Shown: positions 35,190-47,290, numbered from the stretch's first letter. The stretch is 64,000 nt of DNA from Vandiemenella viatica (GCA_031002005.1 JARYHS010013630.1:25635112-25699111), one strand, 5' to 3'. Notes: generated by a model from the sequence alone, not told the origin. Numbers and translations are program-made.

Positions 35190-35761
35190 AAGAAGATTGT
35201 AAGGAACTTGACATAGATGTAAAAATCCCAAGATTGACTGGAAGGCAGACCCTCAGATGCAATGTGAATGTCCATTACTCATCACCCCAAGACTATTTCA
35301 AGGTGGCAATTTACAATCCGTACATGGATTCCATAATCACGTCACTTATCACAAGATTTGAAAAAGACAAAGACATACCATTCAAAGGTGGGATTCTTCA
35401 CCCACATTTAATGAAAAAGGAGAAGAAAGAAGATTTCATGAGAGATATAAAAAGTTTGGAAAGGTTTTACCAAATAGACAACTTGGAAGCAGAAGCCAGA
35501 TTATGGTATGACGTTTGGACAAATAAGGAGTGTTTGGAAAAAACAAAGCTCAATGATATACTTGCAGAAACTATGTTTTACCCAGCTGTAAGGAGATTGC
35601 TTGTATTCTACCAGACCATACCCCCCACAACTTGCACCATAGAACGTTCTTTCAGCACACTGCGTAGAGTGAAGACATGGCTGAGAACCGTCTGTCCAGC
35701 TTGTGCCTTCTTAGTGTTCACAGGAAAAGAGCGGAAAACCCTGGTTTCCAGGACAAAGTGA
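35186..35761 (+). pseudogene. hAT transposase C-terminal part with dimerisation domain, frameshifted
   Basis: This frame continues the transposase after a shift at about 35186. It contains the hAT C-terminal dimerisation motif near residues 136-170 (YPAVRRLLVFYQTIPPTTC then ERSFSTLRRVKTWL). After TWLR the family's usual ending (ENRLSSLCLLSVHR-like) is found in a different frame from about 35684 to 35820. A second single-base indel has therefore occurred. With two shifts, a full transposase cannot be made from this copy without correction. Confidence 0.9.
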
Positions 35762-37130
35762 TTGACTTGTTCGGCAAGAAGAAAAGAAATTTACAGTTTG
35801 CTTTTTCACATAAATATTAGTGTTAAATCCATAAACCAACCAATGTATAATAATTTATTTCAGTTTGCTTTTTACATCACTACTAGTGTAAAAATCGTCT
35901 GAAGTGTGTATTTTGAGTTTGCATTCTGTATTAAAGTTGCTTCTGCATTTTACGTTGCTAAATATTAAATGGTTTCAGTATAGTACTTAACGTGTTATTG
36001 TTTTGTTATAAAAGGGCCAGTACTAAAGCCGCGGCCGAGGTCGGCCACGTGGTCTCCCCATTTCAACAAAAATAGTAGAAACAAAAGGGAGAGAGAAAGA
36101 ATCATTTTATTTAGCTTTCTCAACTAGTAAAATTTGTTCAAAATTTTTTGTTTTGGACAAGGTGCTTTTAAACGGCAGAGCAATATGATTGCTCTGTTGT
36201 GTAACTCTCCCTGTCCGATTTCCTACGTATTCCACCCGATCGCACATTTCTGGAGTTATTATTCCGCGTACCATTTTTTAAAAATAAATATTAAAATATT
36301 TCGCTTATTCGCTCATTAATAGAAAAATAATTTAAAACGTTACGCATATCCCGCGTTGGTGTGTATATATATCGCAATGCCAATATAGTTCGCATTGCCC
36401 TGTTTGTAACTTCTCAATTTTGCCTCCTGGTTGGCATAATGGAGCACTTTTGAGCAATACTTCACATGAGGCGCAGTCATGGTGTTTTAAATTAGGTTTC
36501 GCGTATAGGCTCTAACTAAATTGCCTACTCTATTCAGAGAGAGAGGGAGAGACATAGGGTAGCGCGGCGCGCTCTAATTCCGTTATACTTGACGATAAAC
36601 ATGTAAGTGAGAAAATGTTTGAAAAATTACTGAAATTGTGCTTAAAGTTTGTTGGAAGTGCTCTCATAATGAAACACTGGATGAATATTTGAGGGGTAAT
36701 TTTCGCTCCATTTTTTGGAAAAAACACGTCTTTGGCGCATATCATTATTTATGACATCATCTATCCTCAACTATTTACTGTACAGCGATATAATTGTGCA
36801 GGTGCATGCACGTATACATTGACATATGCCATATGTAAAATAAGTTTTGAATATCTTTTAGTAGCAAAAAAGTGATAAATTAAAACGTCAGACATGATGT
36901 TGTGTTTACTGCATTCCAATGTAAACAAGCATATGCTGAAGTTTAACCGCATGAACAGCGAAAATTTAGTAAGCGATAATTTTTTTAATTTAATTTATTT
37001 TCGCGGGGGGGGGGGAGGGGGGGGAATCAGCAAAACAAATTTCAGTATAGGTATGATATTAAAAATACCCCAATCGATCAGGTCTTGGCCCCCCCCTACA
37101 AAGTATCATATGGGCGCCCATGACGAGTAC

Positions 37131-37878
37131 TGATTAGTTTGTGTACCCATAGGTATTCGTTAACAAATTCTCGTTAGTTTTACAGTAGCATTTTCAGTCA
37201 AACGATAGCTTTCATCTCTTTATCACGCCGTTTGAGTTGCGGTTTGTTTTGTCTGTGTGCAGTGTAGTGACTTTGACAGAAGGAAGGCTTTGCGGGAACT
37301 CTTCATGCCGTATCTGCGGTGGCATTCCTCTGGCGTCTGGTGTTCATAATTTTTGGATTCTTCCCAGAGCAGGCAGCTGCAGGTGGAGTTTTTTTTTTTT
37401 GCGCCCCCCCGCGTTTCCGGCTGTGGACCGGGATGCAGGGGTGGGGGTCGTGGTCTTTGTCTGCGCTTACAGCATCCTGCGGAGATGTTACAAAAGACAC
37501 ACCAACATTAATTTTTGCTTCGTTATGAATTGCGGCTTATGTATCAGTGGAAGTTGGCGCGTGGTTGTCGTTTTAGGAAATATGCAAATAATAATCAGAT
37601 CGCGCAATATACGGTATCGTTTCAAGATTATATACATGTTGGCAAACTATCCTACTTTGTCTCCATCGAGATTTCCTGATAATAGCTGGACGTGATTAAG
37701 CTGAAGGTTCTCCCACAGCAGGAAGTGATATTGTAAGAACTCTACAGAGAGTTACGCCATCTTAACGATTGCTTTGCTGATGTTGCACTATAATGAACGT
37801 TTTTAGTGGCGTTGGGGTGACGATACAATCTTCAGAGCTTTGGACTGCCATCTGAGTGGCGTATTTTTTCTTTTACAA
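37131..37878. other. Intronic DNA, no feature recognised
   Basis: Short frames at 37237-37695 have no recognisable motif. Confidence 0.6.
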
Positions 37879-38440
37879 ATTTCATTCCTCCCAGGTTAAA
37901 CTTGGGATACTGGCTGTTGTAGCAACTCGTGGATTCTTTTGAGCCAAACTAACCTAAGGAGAGGGAAGGAATTCGGCCGTTGCCTTTTGAAAGGAACCAT
38001 TCCAGAATTTGTCTGGAGAGACTATCGTGTCCAGGGAGCTATTGAAAACCGCAGACAGGATGGCCGGATGGGGTTTGACCCCCGCCCTACTAAATGCCAA
38101 GTAGGAGGGTGATAACTCGGAAGTATTCCAACAGCCTGCGTTTAATCTGCTAAATATAATTTTAATGTTAAATTTTTTGGAGTTTTTTTTTAACGATTTC
38201 ATTCCTCCCAGCTGAAGGCTGGGAGGCGGGCTGCTGGAGAGTCACAGGAGACTCTTTTCAGCCAAACTATACTACGGGGAGGGAGGGGGGATGGAAGGTC
38301 GGCCGTGGCCTTGTAGGGGAACCATCCCAGCATTCGCCTAGAGTGGTTGAGGAAAACCACGGAAAATCTTAACCAGGATGGCCGAACGAAGTTTGACCCT
38401 CATCCTCCCGAATGATAGGTAGGAGGCCGAAAACGGTCTC
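37879..38440 (-). repeat. Two head-to-tail SINE-bearing units (family A, partial)
   Basis: A unit beginning TTCATTCCTCCCAG occurs at about 37879 and again at about 38197. Each is followed by a minus-strand family-A SINE piece with TCGGCCGT, GGAACCAT and GTTTGACCC (37975-38110 and 38285-38425). The two units are diverged, so the duplication is old. Confidence 0.72.
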
Positions 38441-39689
38441 CTCCCATCTCCGTCTTTGAAGTTACTTTCTTTGCCTCTCATTAATAGAGACAGTAGCGGA
38501 AAACTGGCTGCGAGTACTATGTCGAGGAATCAGTTTCCAGTTTTCTATTCTCTGCATTCTTTCTGTGCACAACTGTCTCAGGATTATGATTTTACTGTTA
38601 GCTTTTTCTTATCTAATGTCTTCGAATCTTTATGACAAAAAAAATAGACAAATTTGCAGGCAAATATTGCCATAAAAATGGGTAGATATGACCTCAAAAT
38701 GACAAAATATGACCCAAACGTTTAAATTTACTATATATCAAAACATGCTCAGTTATTAGTAATTTATTTTATCTAGTAGTTTCGCTTTCATGTAGACAGC
38801 ATAATTTGCTTCCGAACACTCGCCGCATCATTGGGAAATTAAATTTTAAATAGTTTTGTTTACGTCACTTTAATTTCACATAATTTACAGAATAGAACTC
38901 TTTCATCTCTACTAAAATACTCCTCTCCAAACTCCCTTACGTTACCCCATAACTTCGCACTTTCAGAAGGTCTACTCACTGATCCACTGCAGATTTAACG
39001 ATGACTGAGGATATTTCATTGAGATATTTATTGCCGCAGATGGACACAGGCATGCTTCTGCTGCATTGTCGAGATTAAAAAGTGGTCGGAACAGCAGAAG
39101 TACAGTTCTGTGAATAATTATCGTAATTTATTCTCATCTATAGCTAATGAATTCCCGGGACTATTAAACTACCAGATTTTCCCTCAAAATGTGACCATAC
39201 GTAAATATTATCGAAATCTGACCAAAACTAGGAAAAATTTCTGATTATGCGCTATGCAAAATACGTTTAAATACAATCAGAAAAGTTGAATCGCTGCTTA
39301 ATTCAGCATTTCAGGTAAAAAAGAAGGCAGGAACCCTACTAATATATACACAAGCTGACACCAGTTTGGCAAGCATTCGGGACATAGGCTGATCTGTTCT
39401 AACTAAAATGTGTAAACCTTGTGTGATGCGAATTTATATGAAGACTGACAAAAAAAAAAAAGTCATAGCGGAAGTTGACGGATACAGATACCCGACACAG
39501 CTGTATGTGATGGCGCATGCAGGTACAATAGATACAATGATCTGGGAAGGACACAGCCAGAAACTGGAAAGAGAACTGGGAAAATGGGTGGTAGGTAAAC
39601 ACGGCTGAGAGATGAGTCTGGTAAAAACTTAAATAACGAAGGTATCAAGAAACTACGGCCCATCGAAGGTGTCGCTCAGGAATCTGGAA

Positions 39690-39905
39690 TAGGTGCAGTG
39701 GTTCTATTGCTTGTGAAATACAGTAACAACCACAGGGAAGATGGAAAAGGAAATAAGACAGAGAATAAGAGAGTGGAAAAAGTTATCTGATCAGGGATAT
39801 AGTATGGAGGTGAAACGTAAGGAAGGAAGCCAGAATTTTGGACTCTGACCTGCCAAACAATCAACATTGACCTATGGCTCAGAAGCGTGAACTAGGATGA
39901 AGAGA
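39690..39905 (+). pseudogene. LINE ORF2 tail, part left of the mariner insertion
   Basis: Reading frames here give KMEKEIRQRIREWKKLSDQG and, after a shift, LTYGSEA with TRMKRD. This is the usual TYGSEAW...K-E..RLQAAEM region of LINE tails. The sequence resumes after the mariner at 40570 with LQAAEMRFLNRRKCHKE. The two pieces therefore belong to one interrupted element. Confidence 0.78.
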
Positions 39906-39907
39906 GA

Positions 39908-40567
39908 TACAAGGGGTGATCAAATGAAAAGGTACGAAACGACGTAAAATCGTAACAGTTAAATATTTGCATATTCCGCCATGGGAGAACGTAGCGAGAC
40001 ATCTCGGAATGCGATTGGAGAGTCTGACTGGGATCGAAGCACTCGCGGGCGCCCGTATGCGCAGTAGAGAGCAGAGGCTCTTATCAAAAGCGGCGTCCAA
40101 ATAATGCGGCAGTCCGTATGAGGACAGGATGGCGTACAGGTGGGGGATGTGTACTGTGAGACACTCCGTCAAGAACATCAAGAACAAAACACCGGGGCTG
40201 CTCACGGAGGGTGTGGTTCTGCTCCATGATAACGCGTGTCCACACGTCTCCAGAGTCACACACATGGAACTGGCCAAGTTCAAGTGGGAGACGTTGGACC
40301 ATCCGCCCTACAGTTCGGACATGTCGCCCTGCGATTTCCATGTGTTTGGTCCACTGAAGAAACACCTGAAAAGGAAGCGCTTCAACTCGGACGACGTACT
40401 CAAGGACGCTGTGAAGGACTGGGTCTCGTCACGGCCACAGGAATTCTGGGAACATGGAATCCTGCGGCTTGTTCATCAGTGCGATCGTTGTGCTCAGGCC
40501 TATTTTGAATAAAGTCTACATTTGTACCCACCGTGTCATTTCGTACCTTTTCATTTGATCACCCTTT
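39908..40567 (+). mobile_element. Internally deleted mariner element inserted in a LINE
   Basis: Terminal inverted repeats GGGGTGATCAAATGAAAAGG (left) and its complement CTTTTCATTTGATCACCC (right) are bounded by TA (39906-39907 and 40568-40569). The 660-bp length is about half a normal mariner, with the N-terminal and first catalytic parts missing. LINE coding sequence continues on both sides of the insertion. Confidence 0.92.
40130..40512 (+). pseudogene. Mariner transposase, C-terminal catalytic part
   Basis: The frame reads VLLHDNACPHVSRVTHMELA, carrying the second catalytic Asp. HPPYSSDMSPCDFHVFGPLK follows, with the third Asp in the expected PCDFH spacing, and then the family C-terminus ending in QAYFE at TAA 40510-40512. 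This is the mariner D,D34D pattern familiar from SETMAR-type transposases. The N-terminal DNA-binding region and first Asp were lost in the internal deletion, so this copy cannot encode an active enzyme. Confidence 0.93.
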
Positions 40568-40569
40568 TA

Positions 40570-40870
40570 TAAACAGACTGCAGGCAGCAGAGATGAGATT
40601 TCTGAATCGAAGAAAGTGTCACAAGGAACGACGTACTAAGAAACGAAAATATCGGGGAGAGATTAAAGGTTGAAAAATTGGAGGAGAGGTTAACGAAGAA
40701 AAAATTGCAGTGGCGTCATGAGAAGATGGCAAAGAGAAGAAGTATTGGAAGCCCACGAACAAGATGGTTGGATCGGATAAAGAAAGATACAGAGGCTTAG
40801 CGAGTTGGTTAAAAACAAATAGTGTAGGAATATTCTTGGAGTGACCGTCAGGAGTGGAAGATGATGTGCC
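40570..40870 (+). pseudogene. LINE ORF2 tail, part right of the mariner insertion
   Basis: Overlapping frames read LQAAEMRFLNRRKCHKERRT, KLEERLTKKKLQWRHEKMA, KRRSIGSPRTRWLDRIKKD and, near the end, EWKMMCHSN-like residues. These are the conserved end of LINE reverse transcriptases (RRLQWxGHVxRM...GRPRTRWLDxI). Stops show it is inactive. A MITE begins directly after it at 40887. Confidence 0.82.
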
Positions 40871-40886
40871 ACTCGAACCGGACTAA

Positions 40887-41162
40887 GGGGCGTCCATTAT
40901 TTACGTGAGGTATGTTTCCGGAATTCCGCCCCCCCCCCCCCCTCCCTGGTGAGACTTCGTGAGATTTGGTCGGACCTCCCCAAATGACGTGAAATTTTGA
41001 CGGACCCCCTCCCTCCTACTAATCGACCTCGCATCTTTTTGAGACTATTTTTTTTATTTCTACCATTCTACAAGAAGATTTCCGTTGGTCCCCCCTCCCC
41101 CTTGGTGATATTTCGCCGGATCCCCCCCCCTATTTCACCTCACGTAATTAATGGAAGCCCCC
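40887..41162. mobile_element. Harbinger-like MITE, TTACGTGAG subfamily, copy 3
   Basis: Ends GGGGCGTCCATTATTTACGT and ACGTAATTAATGGAAGCCCC are inverted repeats, flanked by TAA on both sides. It abuts the end of the LINE tail. Confidence 0.87.
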
Positions 41163-41427
41163 TAAGAAAAGATGTAATAATGTAGTTTCGGTTTGTTCTG
41201 TTCTCAGAAGCCGTTTTATTGGTATCTATCTGCGTTTTTAATACAACCCATTGCGTCTCTGATCCACGCGGATGCAGTCTGAGGCTCTGTTAGTAGTAAA
41301 ATACACATATCGACACTGACAAATAGTGGTATGTAATATGTATTCCTCCCCTATTCCCACGGTTCAGTCAGCTTTGTTATCTAGAAAAGTAGTAACGCTA
41401 GACCACACAACCGTGTTATCACCGATC

Positions 41428-41623
41428 ATGATGGGTGAACGGCAACGCTCTGGCCTTCCATTCGATACGACACTGGTTCGAATCCCAGCTCGGCCATGGT
41501 TACCCGACATCACTCCAGTCGAACACTGGTACGATCCATTCAAAAGGCCATGACCGATATCCTTCTCGTTCCTTGCTCAGTCTGTTACCGCCTCTAATGA
41601 GTTCGACGTCGACGAGGCGTAAA
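41428..41623 (+). repeat. tRNA-derived SINE, family A
   Basis: Head ATGGGTGAACGGCAACGCTC, B box GGTTCGAATCCCAGC, body TCCTTCTCGTTCCTTGCTCA and tail TCGACGTCGACGAGGCGTAA are all present on the plus strand. Confidence 0.86.
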
Positions 41624-42369
41624 GTCATGTGTGGGAGGGGTGGAAGTTGATAGGTCCTTGACTTAAGAAAGAGGGGTGTGTGAATGCGTGCGTGCGATTT
41701 TCATTGGGGGAAGCAAGGAAGGGGAATTTTATGCATCTGTGTTTCCGTTCGCATTGTAACTTTAAAAGTACTCTGAAAGTACTTGGAGAGTATTCCAAGG
41801 CAGAGAGAGCTTGTTTCTTATGTTAAAATATGTTCAGTTATCGGATATGGAGATTGTGATTCAGTCGAAGAACTCGGCGAGCCAAAGGGGATGGAACTAC
41901 CCCGCCAGCTGCGTCACAGTGGAAAGTTCCGCTTTCCGCTTCGGTTTACCGAGAAATGTTGCGTCGTACTGGTTTACAGTTACGTGCACACTTCCTTGGT
42001 CGATTTGTGGGAGCGGTTAAGTTAACGTGGCGTCACTTTTTCAGTAGATGCACTTGTAACCATTGTACAAATTAGGTTTAATTTGGGTTCAGGCGATACC
42101 CTGAGTGATAACCTTACGGCAGTTTTGTTTCTGAATTTCTTACAGTATTTTTGCGTAATTTCATTTTCAGGAAACCAACCACAAGGTGACTTTGAAGACT
42201 GACTTCCAGCCGGTCTAATCAGTTCATACACTCTCGGACGCTACGAACTTCTCGATTCAAGCGGTAGAGTGTTCAATAAGATCCCTGCACTCAATTTTTC
42301 TGGAATGTGGAGCATCCGGGGCGTTCTTTGTGCGCTGCTGTATAACTAAATCGTCCTTTGAAATACAGA

Positions 42370-42585
42370 GAGCCCGATGGATAAGCGCTCTGCCTAGCAT
42401 TCGGAAGGACGCAGATTCGAATCCCAGTCCGGCCAGACAATTTCCGTTTTTCCGAAATCACTCTAGTAGACTGTTGGGATAGTTTCTTCAAAATGCACTG
42501 GCTGAATTCCTTCGCTTTCGTTGCCCCCCCTTCCCCACCCCAGTTCTTTTTCCTCTCTAATGACCTCAACCTCGACGAGGCGTAA
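42370..42585 (+). repeat. tRNA-derived SINE, family A
   Basis: It has head GAGCCCGATGGATAAGCGCT, B box GATTCGAATCCCAGTCC and the tail CTCAACCTCGACGAGGCG, with a C-rich insertion in the body. A family MITE follows within 100 bp. Confidence 0.84.
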
Positions 42586-42674
42586 AACCAGAAAAATAAA
42601 GAAATACGCGCTTTCTTCCCATTCACCTCTAGGTGTCCACTCGAGTGAAAAAGTAAACTTATGTTTCCTCCTTA

Positions 42675-43104
42675 GGGGTCGTCCGTTAATCACGTGAGGC
42701 GAAATGGGGGGGGGGCGTTGAAATCTCACTAAACTTCACCAGGGGCGGGGGGGGGGGGGTCAACGGAAATCTCATATGAGGTTTTAAAATTCTAGAAGCA
42801 TGTTAGAGCTAAAAATAAAAGTCTACAAATGACGCGAAAGTCGACTTAAGGAGGTATTTGGTCCAAAAACTGACGTTAGGAGGGGTATAACCTCCCTTGG
42901 AACCATTAGACCTAAAAAAAAAAAAGGATCTTAAAAAGTTGCGAGGTCGATAAATAGTGGGGGGGAGGGGGGGGTGTCCGTCTAAATCTCACGTCATTTT
43001 AGAAAGGGGTGTTTGCGACCAGATCTCACGAAGTCTCACCAGAGGGGGTAGGGGGGGGGGGGGTCCGGAATTCCGGAAAAACACTTCGTCTTTAATGGAC
43101 GCTC
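42675..43104. mobile_element. Harbinger-like MITE, TTACGTGAG subfamily, copy 4
   Basis: The left end GGGGTCGTCCGTTAATCACG is preceded by TTA. The right end TTTAATGGACGCTC is eroded and no matching duplication is seen. The interior repeats G runs and TGACGCGAAAGTCGA-type sequence shared with copy 1. Confidence 0.8.
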
Positions 43105-43639
43105 ATGTGGTGTAGTTAAACTGTGCGTTGGCTACAAAACGGGCTTGGCTCCGAAGTACTTCGACCAATGGTTTAGGGAGGCAAAAACAGATACGGAACA
43201 TGTATTGTTGTCCATATGATTTAGTTTTCGCTGTGCAGTTAGGAGCAATCTGTTTATTTTATTCTCGAGTCCCAGGAGCTAAACATTAAAGCAATTTCAC
43301 TCAGAACTGGGCAACATCAAGTGCATTCGGTGTTGCGCGGAACAAATCACTTCATTGCCGGATAATGGGTGCTTAGGGCACTGGAGCATATGTTCCTTTG
43401 TTTGGTCCTCACCACATTTACACTTACTGTTGGTAGCCTCAATATTTCGCCAGATTTGCCTTGGACCTGCCCACTCCTGTCCGCAATCGACTCAAGGACC
43501 TCCAGACATTCCACTCCTCTGCGTGACCAGCTGACTAGCGCTCCGCAATTTCGCGGTCCCGAGATGGTGGCGCCATCTATGCAACTCGGCCTAAATCAAT
43601 TCTGAAATTGCAGTTAGGATGAGTAGCTAAATTTAGGAT

Positions 43640-44700
43640 TAGTAAGCAGACATTCAACATGTTCAAAATTTTAAATGAGTCTGGTCTAAAATACCGAGAT
43701 AGAAGAGTATTTTTACAGTCTTTATAATAATCAAGAAGATATAATAATAAAACAAGAGAATCATGAGTGACACGCTTCAGTTAAAAGGGTGTGAGACAAG
43801 GTTGTAGTCCATCCCCATCAATATTCGACTTCTATATAGAAGAAACAATAAAGGAAGTGAAAGAAAGATTTGAATGTAACATAAGTGTTCAGCGAGAAAA
43901 AATTAGTAAGCTACCATTTGCTGATGACATTGTCTTGTTAGCAGAAAGGGCTGAGGATATTGAGAAATTACTTAATGGCATGAACAGAATACTGAAGGAA
44001 GATTTTGGACTGAATATAAATCAAAGCAAGACTAAAGTGATGAAATGTAGCAGAAATCATACCAATAGTAGTAGATTAAATATAAAAATAGGATCGAATG
44101 CAATAGGAGAAGTGAATTCTGCTGCTTGGGAAGCAAATTACAACCGATGGCCGAAGCAGGGAATGATGTTAAAAGCACAGTAGCACTAGCAAAAAGAGCC
44201 TTCATAAAAAAGAGAAATATTTTAGTTTCAAACATTGCTCTAGGAAATAGAAAGAACTTTTTAAAAATCTATGTGTGGAGCACAACACTTTACGGTAGCG
44301 AAACATGAACTTTAGGAATATCGGAAAGAAGGAAAATTGAAGCATTTGAAATGTGGTGGTACGGAAGAATGCTGAAAATTAAGTGGACAGACAAAGTAAG
44401 AAATGAACGAGTTTTGGAAGTGATTGGTGAGGAAAGAAGTTAGTGGAAGAATCTTACAGAAAGAAGAGACTGGATTGTAGGTCATATTTTGAGACATGCA
44501 GGATTGGTTGGTTAACTTGTTAGTGGAGACAATAGTCTAAGGAAAGAACTGTAGAGAAAGACAGATATTAGACTATAAGAAGCAGATAACTGAGGATGTG
44601 GGTTGTAAGTGGTATGTTGAGATGAAAATTTTAGCACAATATAGGAAGGGATGAAGGGTTGCATCAAACCAGTCGAGAGACTGAGGAAAGCAAAACAAAA
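43640..44700 (+). pseudogene. Non-LTR retrotransposon reverse transcriptase, C-terminal half
   Basis: The frame from 43791 has RQGCSPSPSIFDFYIEE (RT motif 4 region) and LPFADDIVLLAERAEDIEKL with the catalytic ADD. NINQSKTKVMKCSR follows. Homology continues in shifted frames: LYGSET-TL near 44292, KIEAFEMWWYGRMLKIKWTD near 44335, GHILRHAGLV near 44480 and CIKPVERLRKAKQKK near 44665. The copy lacks the endonuclease and has several stops. The order is typical of LINE ORF2 tails. Confidence 0.88.
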
Positions 44701-44934
44701 AAAACACACAAAAAATCCAGATATTACGGCTTCTTGTTAAAGTCATCTGTTTGATAGTCACGGAAGTGGCAGTTAACATTTTTTTTAACAGGAGAGGAGG
44801 CTCTCGGTTTGACCCGTTCGTATTTTTATCGGTCGTTCACAGATATCCTCGAAACTACCGATTTCACTGAAACCTCTGGAAATAGTAACATTTACGCTTC
44901 ATCGCACTTGGTGCATTACTTTCATGAATTAACG

Positions 44935-45185
44935 TGAGCGGCGTGTTGACTCAGGTGTTTAAAAGGGATGTAACCGGGGAACGAAAGGTCCCCGATTCGA
45001 ATCCCGGAATCTGCTTTTTTTTAACGAATTTTGAAACTGATCTTCGCCTTCGTAAAATGTGTTCCTTACGTGAATATGCCAGGACGCTGCTTGGTTCGGA
45101 TTCCTTGTTAAACCGTCCTTGACTGGTGTGATTACCAGGTTAGGTCAGGCAGCTGCGATAGGGGCGTATTGCGCAACCGGTAAGT
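44935..45185 (+). repeat. tRNA-derived SINE, family B
   Basis: Head GAGCGGCGTGTTGACTCAGG, B box GATTCGAATCCCGGA, body ACTGATCTTCGCCTTCGTAA and 3' part TGATTACCAGGTTAGGTCAG then GCGTATTGCGCAACC match the copy at 6105-6345. Confidence 0.75.
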
Positions 45186-45189
45186 AATT

Positions 45190-46488
45190 GTCAGTAAGGC
45201 ACGTTTTTTGAGACAACAGGAAATTATAATAATGTAAACAAAAAAGAAGAGGTATGTGCACCGATTTTCGCAACACTGTAGGTACTGAGAATTAACATGT
45301 CGCTTATTGGCTTCAGTTGCATTTTTATCACAGTTCCTATTTAGGACGACTTCGCTTGCAACTTGAAACTGAGCCCAATTGCTGTATGTCACAGGCCTCT
45401 ATTGCGAAAGCGAAAAAATTCTGACTTCAAATTTGCATTTTACCTAAAATCGTATATCGTTATTAATATTTATAAATATTTTATTTTGTGGGAGGTAAAT
45501 GAAAGCCAAGGGGAGATGAGAAGTATTTTGTTAACCCCCCCCCCCCCCCTGCACCGGCATGAGTGGTGTCGATGTTAGACCACCTCAAATGGAAGTCATG
45601 AGCGGTCATTATTGTTGTGAATTTTGGACTACTGTTGACATAAAAAAATACTACATACCGGTATACTACATTTATAAATGCGAAAGTAACTCTATCTCTG
45701 TCAGGTTTTTACGAATAAACGGCTAAACAGATCTTGACGAAATTGACAATCAGATAAATTCTATATCATTAGGAAGGACGTAGAATTTTCTGGATAAATA
45801 ATATATTTTTGTCATGAAATTGTGAAAACTAACCGAACGGTGACAGAGGGATAGCATGGGACATTTGTAATGTATTGTTCACTGAGGCTTCGCTTCTCTC
45901 GCAGTTAGTTTGTGTATGATCTGTTTATAAATTTGCTGTACAGACAAAACTTACTGTATAGGTTAAATGTGGATTTGCGCTGCACCTGGTTCGTTGTTAT
46001 TTTTTAATATGTTGCAGATTTGTTCTCTTGACGAGGCAGATTAAATGGTAGAATGATATGATGGTATATTATCCCTACTCCGTGCTTTTTGAGACGCCTT
46101 TTACGTAAATTACAGCTTCCGTATAAAATTCTAGCAATAAAATTCTGAGTCCACGCGTACAAAGTCTAATATACTTCTTAACTTGCAAGCAAAATGAGCA
46201 AGCGTTTTTATTTTGACGTAATACTTTACCATCTATTAATATGTTATTAAAATTTTTCCAAATTCTGTGAACGCATTGCATTATGAAGTATCTGCAATAA
46301 ATTTATTGTGACTGAATAATAACATTAGCGGCGTGCGCGGCAACGCGGCGCGGCGTCGGATAGCCGTTGGATGTATATCCGGAACCTAAACTGATAATTG
46401 AAAGCGATTACCGTGTGATGTATTAGAGTAGGGAAGCCCTTCAAACTGCGCGTGGCTAGACTCGCAGTTGTGAGGTTTAGTATTCTTA
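45190..46488. other. Intronic DNA, no feature recognised
   Basis: A C run near 45536 and AT-rich sequence; no homology seen. Confidence 0.6.
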
Positions 46489-46825
46489 GCGGGCGTCCAT
46501 TTATTACGTGAGGCGTTTTTTTTGGGAATTCCGGACCCTCCGCTTCCCCCCCCCCCCCGCCCTCTCTGGGTGAGACTTCGTGAGATCTGGTCTGACACCC
46601 CCTCTAAAATGAAGTGAGATTTTGACGGAGACCCTCCCCCCCATACTAATCTACCTCGTAACTTTTTGAGACTTTTTTTTTTTTTTTTTAAGGTCTCCTG
46701 CTTCCAAAGGAGGTTATACCCCCCACTTTTTGACGAAATACCCCCTCTAAAGTAGACTTTCGCATCATTTGTAGATTTACTTTTTTTTAGCTCTACAATA
46801 CTACAAGAATTTCAAAACCTCTCGG
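46489..46825. mobile_element. Harbinger-like MITE, TTACGTGAG subfamily, copy 5, right end missing
   Basis: The left end GGGCGTCCATTTATTACGTG is present. The body ends after TCAAAACCTC without the expected right terminus. Confidence 0.78.
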
Positions 46826-46920
46826 TGCTTAGGCAGGAGAATGTTCCACCCCGTGAGAACTCTTCAGAATATGGACTGGGGTGGTTTCTCGTTGCCTTCC
46901 CCAATGTGCCTGTTACTGTT

Positions 46921-46973
<53 letters not shown>
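46921..46973. repeat. GT microsatellite
   Basis: About 26 uninterrupted GT dinucleotides. Confidence 0.98.
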
Positions 46974-46976
<3 letters not shown>

Positions 46977-47064
46977 TGTCTTCAGTGTAAAGTGTTGTTT
47001 GCGTTGTATTAAATGAAATAAAGAAGGGGTAGGGTGAAACCCGGTGCCGGTCCATTCAGGCCTG

Positions 47065-47290
47065 TTCTTCCGAAAGACGCAAATGGAACGCCAGGCTTAA
47101 TTTCCCGGACGTCACTATGAATAGGGTCGTATGTCCTCTCTCCATACGCACTGCGGAGAGGTTTGGTATTTGACGCAGGATTTTTTCGCGCAATCTGGTG
47201 ATTAGCAATTGTGAACCACCACATCTGCAATCCAGTCTGCCAAGTCCTGTTGACTGAAATTTCTTCCACCTCCAGGACTGGAAGCAGCTA
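47065..47290 (-). repeat. Unclassified interspersed repeat C, copy 1
   Basis: The minus strand has CTAATCACCAGATTGCGCGA, CCAAACCTCTCCGCAGTGCG, TGACGTCCGGGAAATTAAGC and GTCTTTCGGAAG in this order. The same series occurs on the plus strand at 47975-48195. No B box or reading frame identifies it. Confidence 0.72.

Larger units (their letters stand above)
32820..37122 (+). mobile_element. Full-length hAT DNA transposon with perfect 8-bp target duplication
   Basis: ACGAGTAC flanks the element at 32812-32819 and 37123-37130. The termini are inverted repeats: CCAGGGGCGCCCATA on the left and TATGGGCGCCCATG on the right. The interior carries one hAT transposase gene (33390 to about 35820). The rest is AT-rich non-coding sequence in which I see no further gene. 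G-rich and C-rich tracts lie next to both ends. The 8-bp duplication and CAGGGGCG-type ends are diagnostic of the hAT superfamily. Confidence 0.95.

Noticed and set aside
36894..37695. Frames near the right end of the hAT and beyond
   Set aside because: They cross G runs or the transposon terminus and show no homology; not genes.
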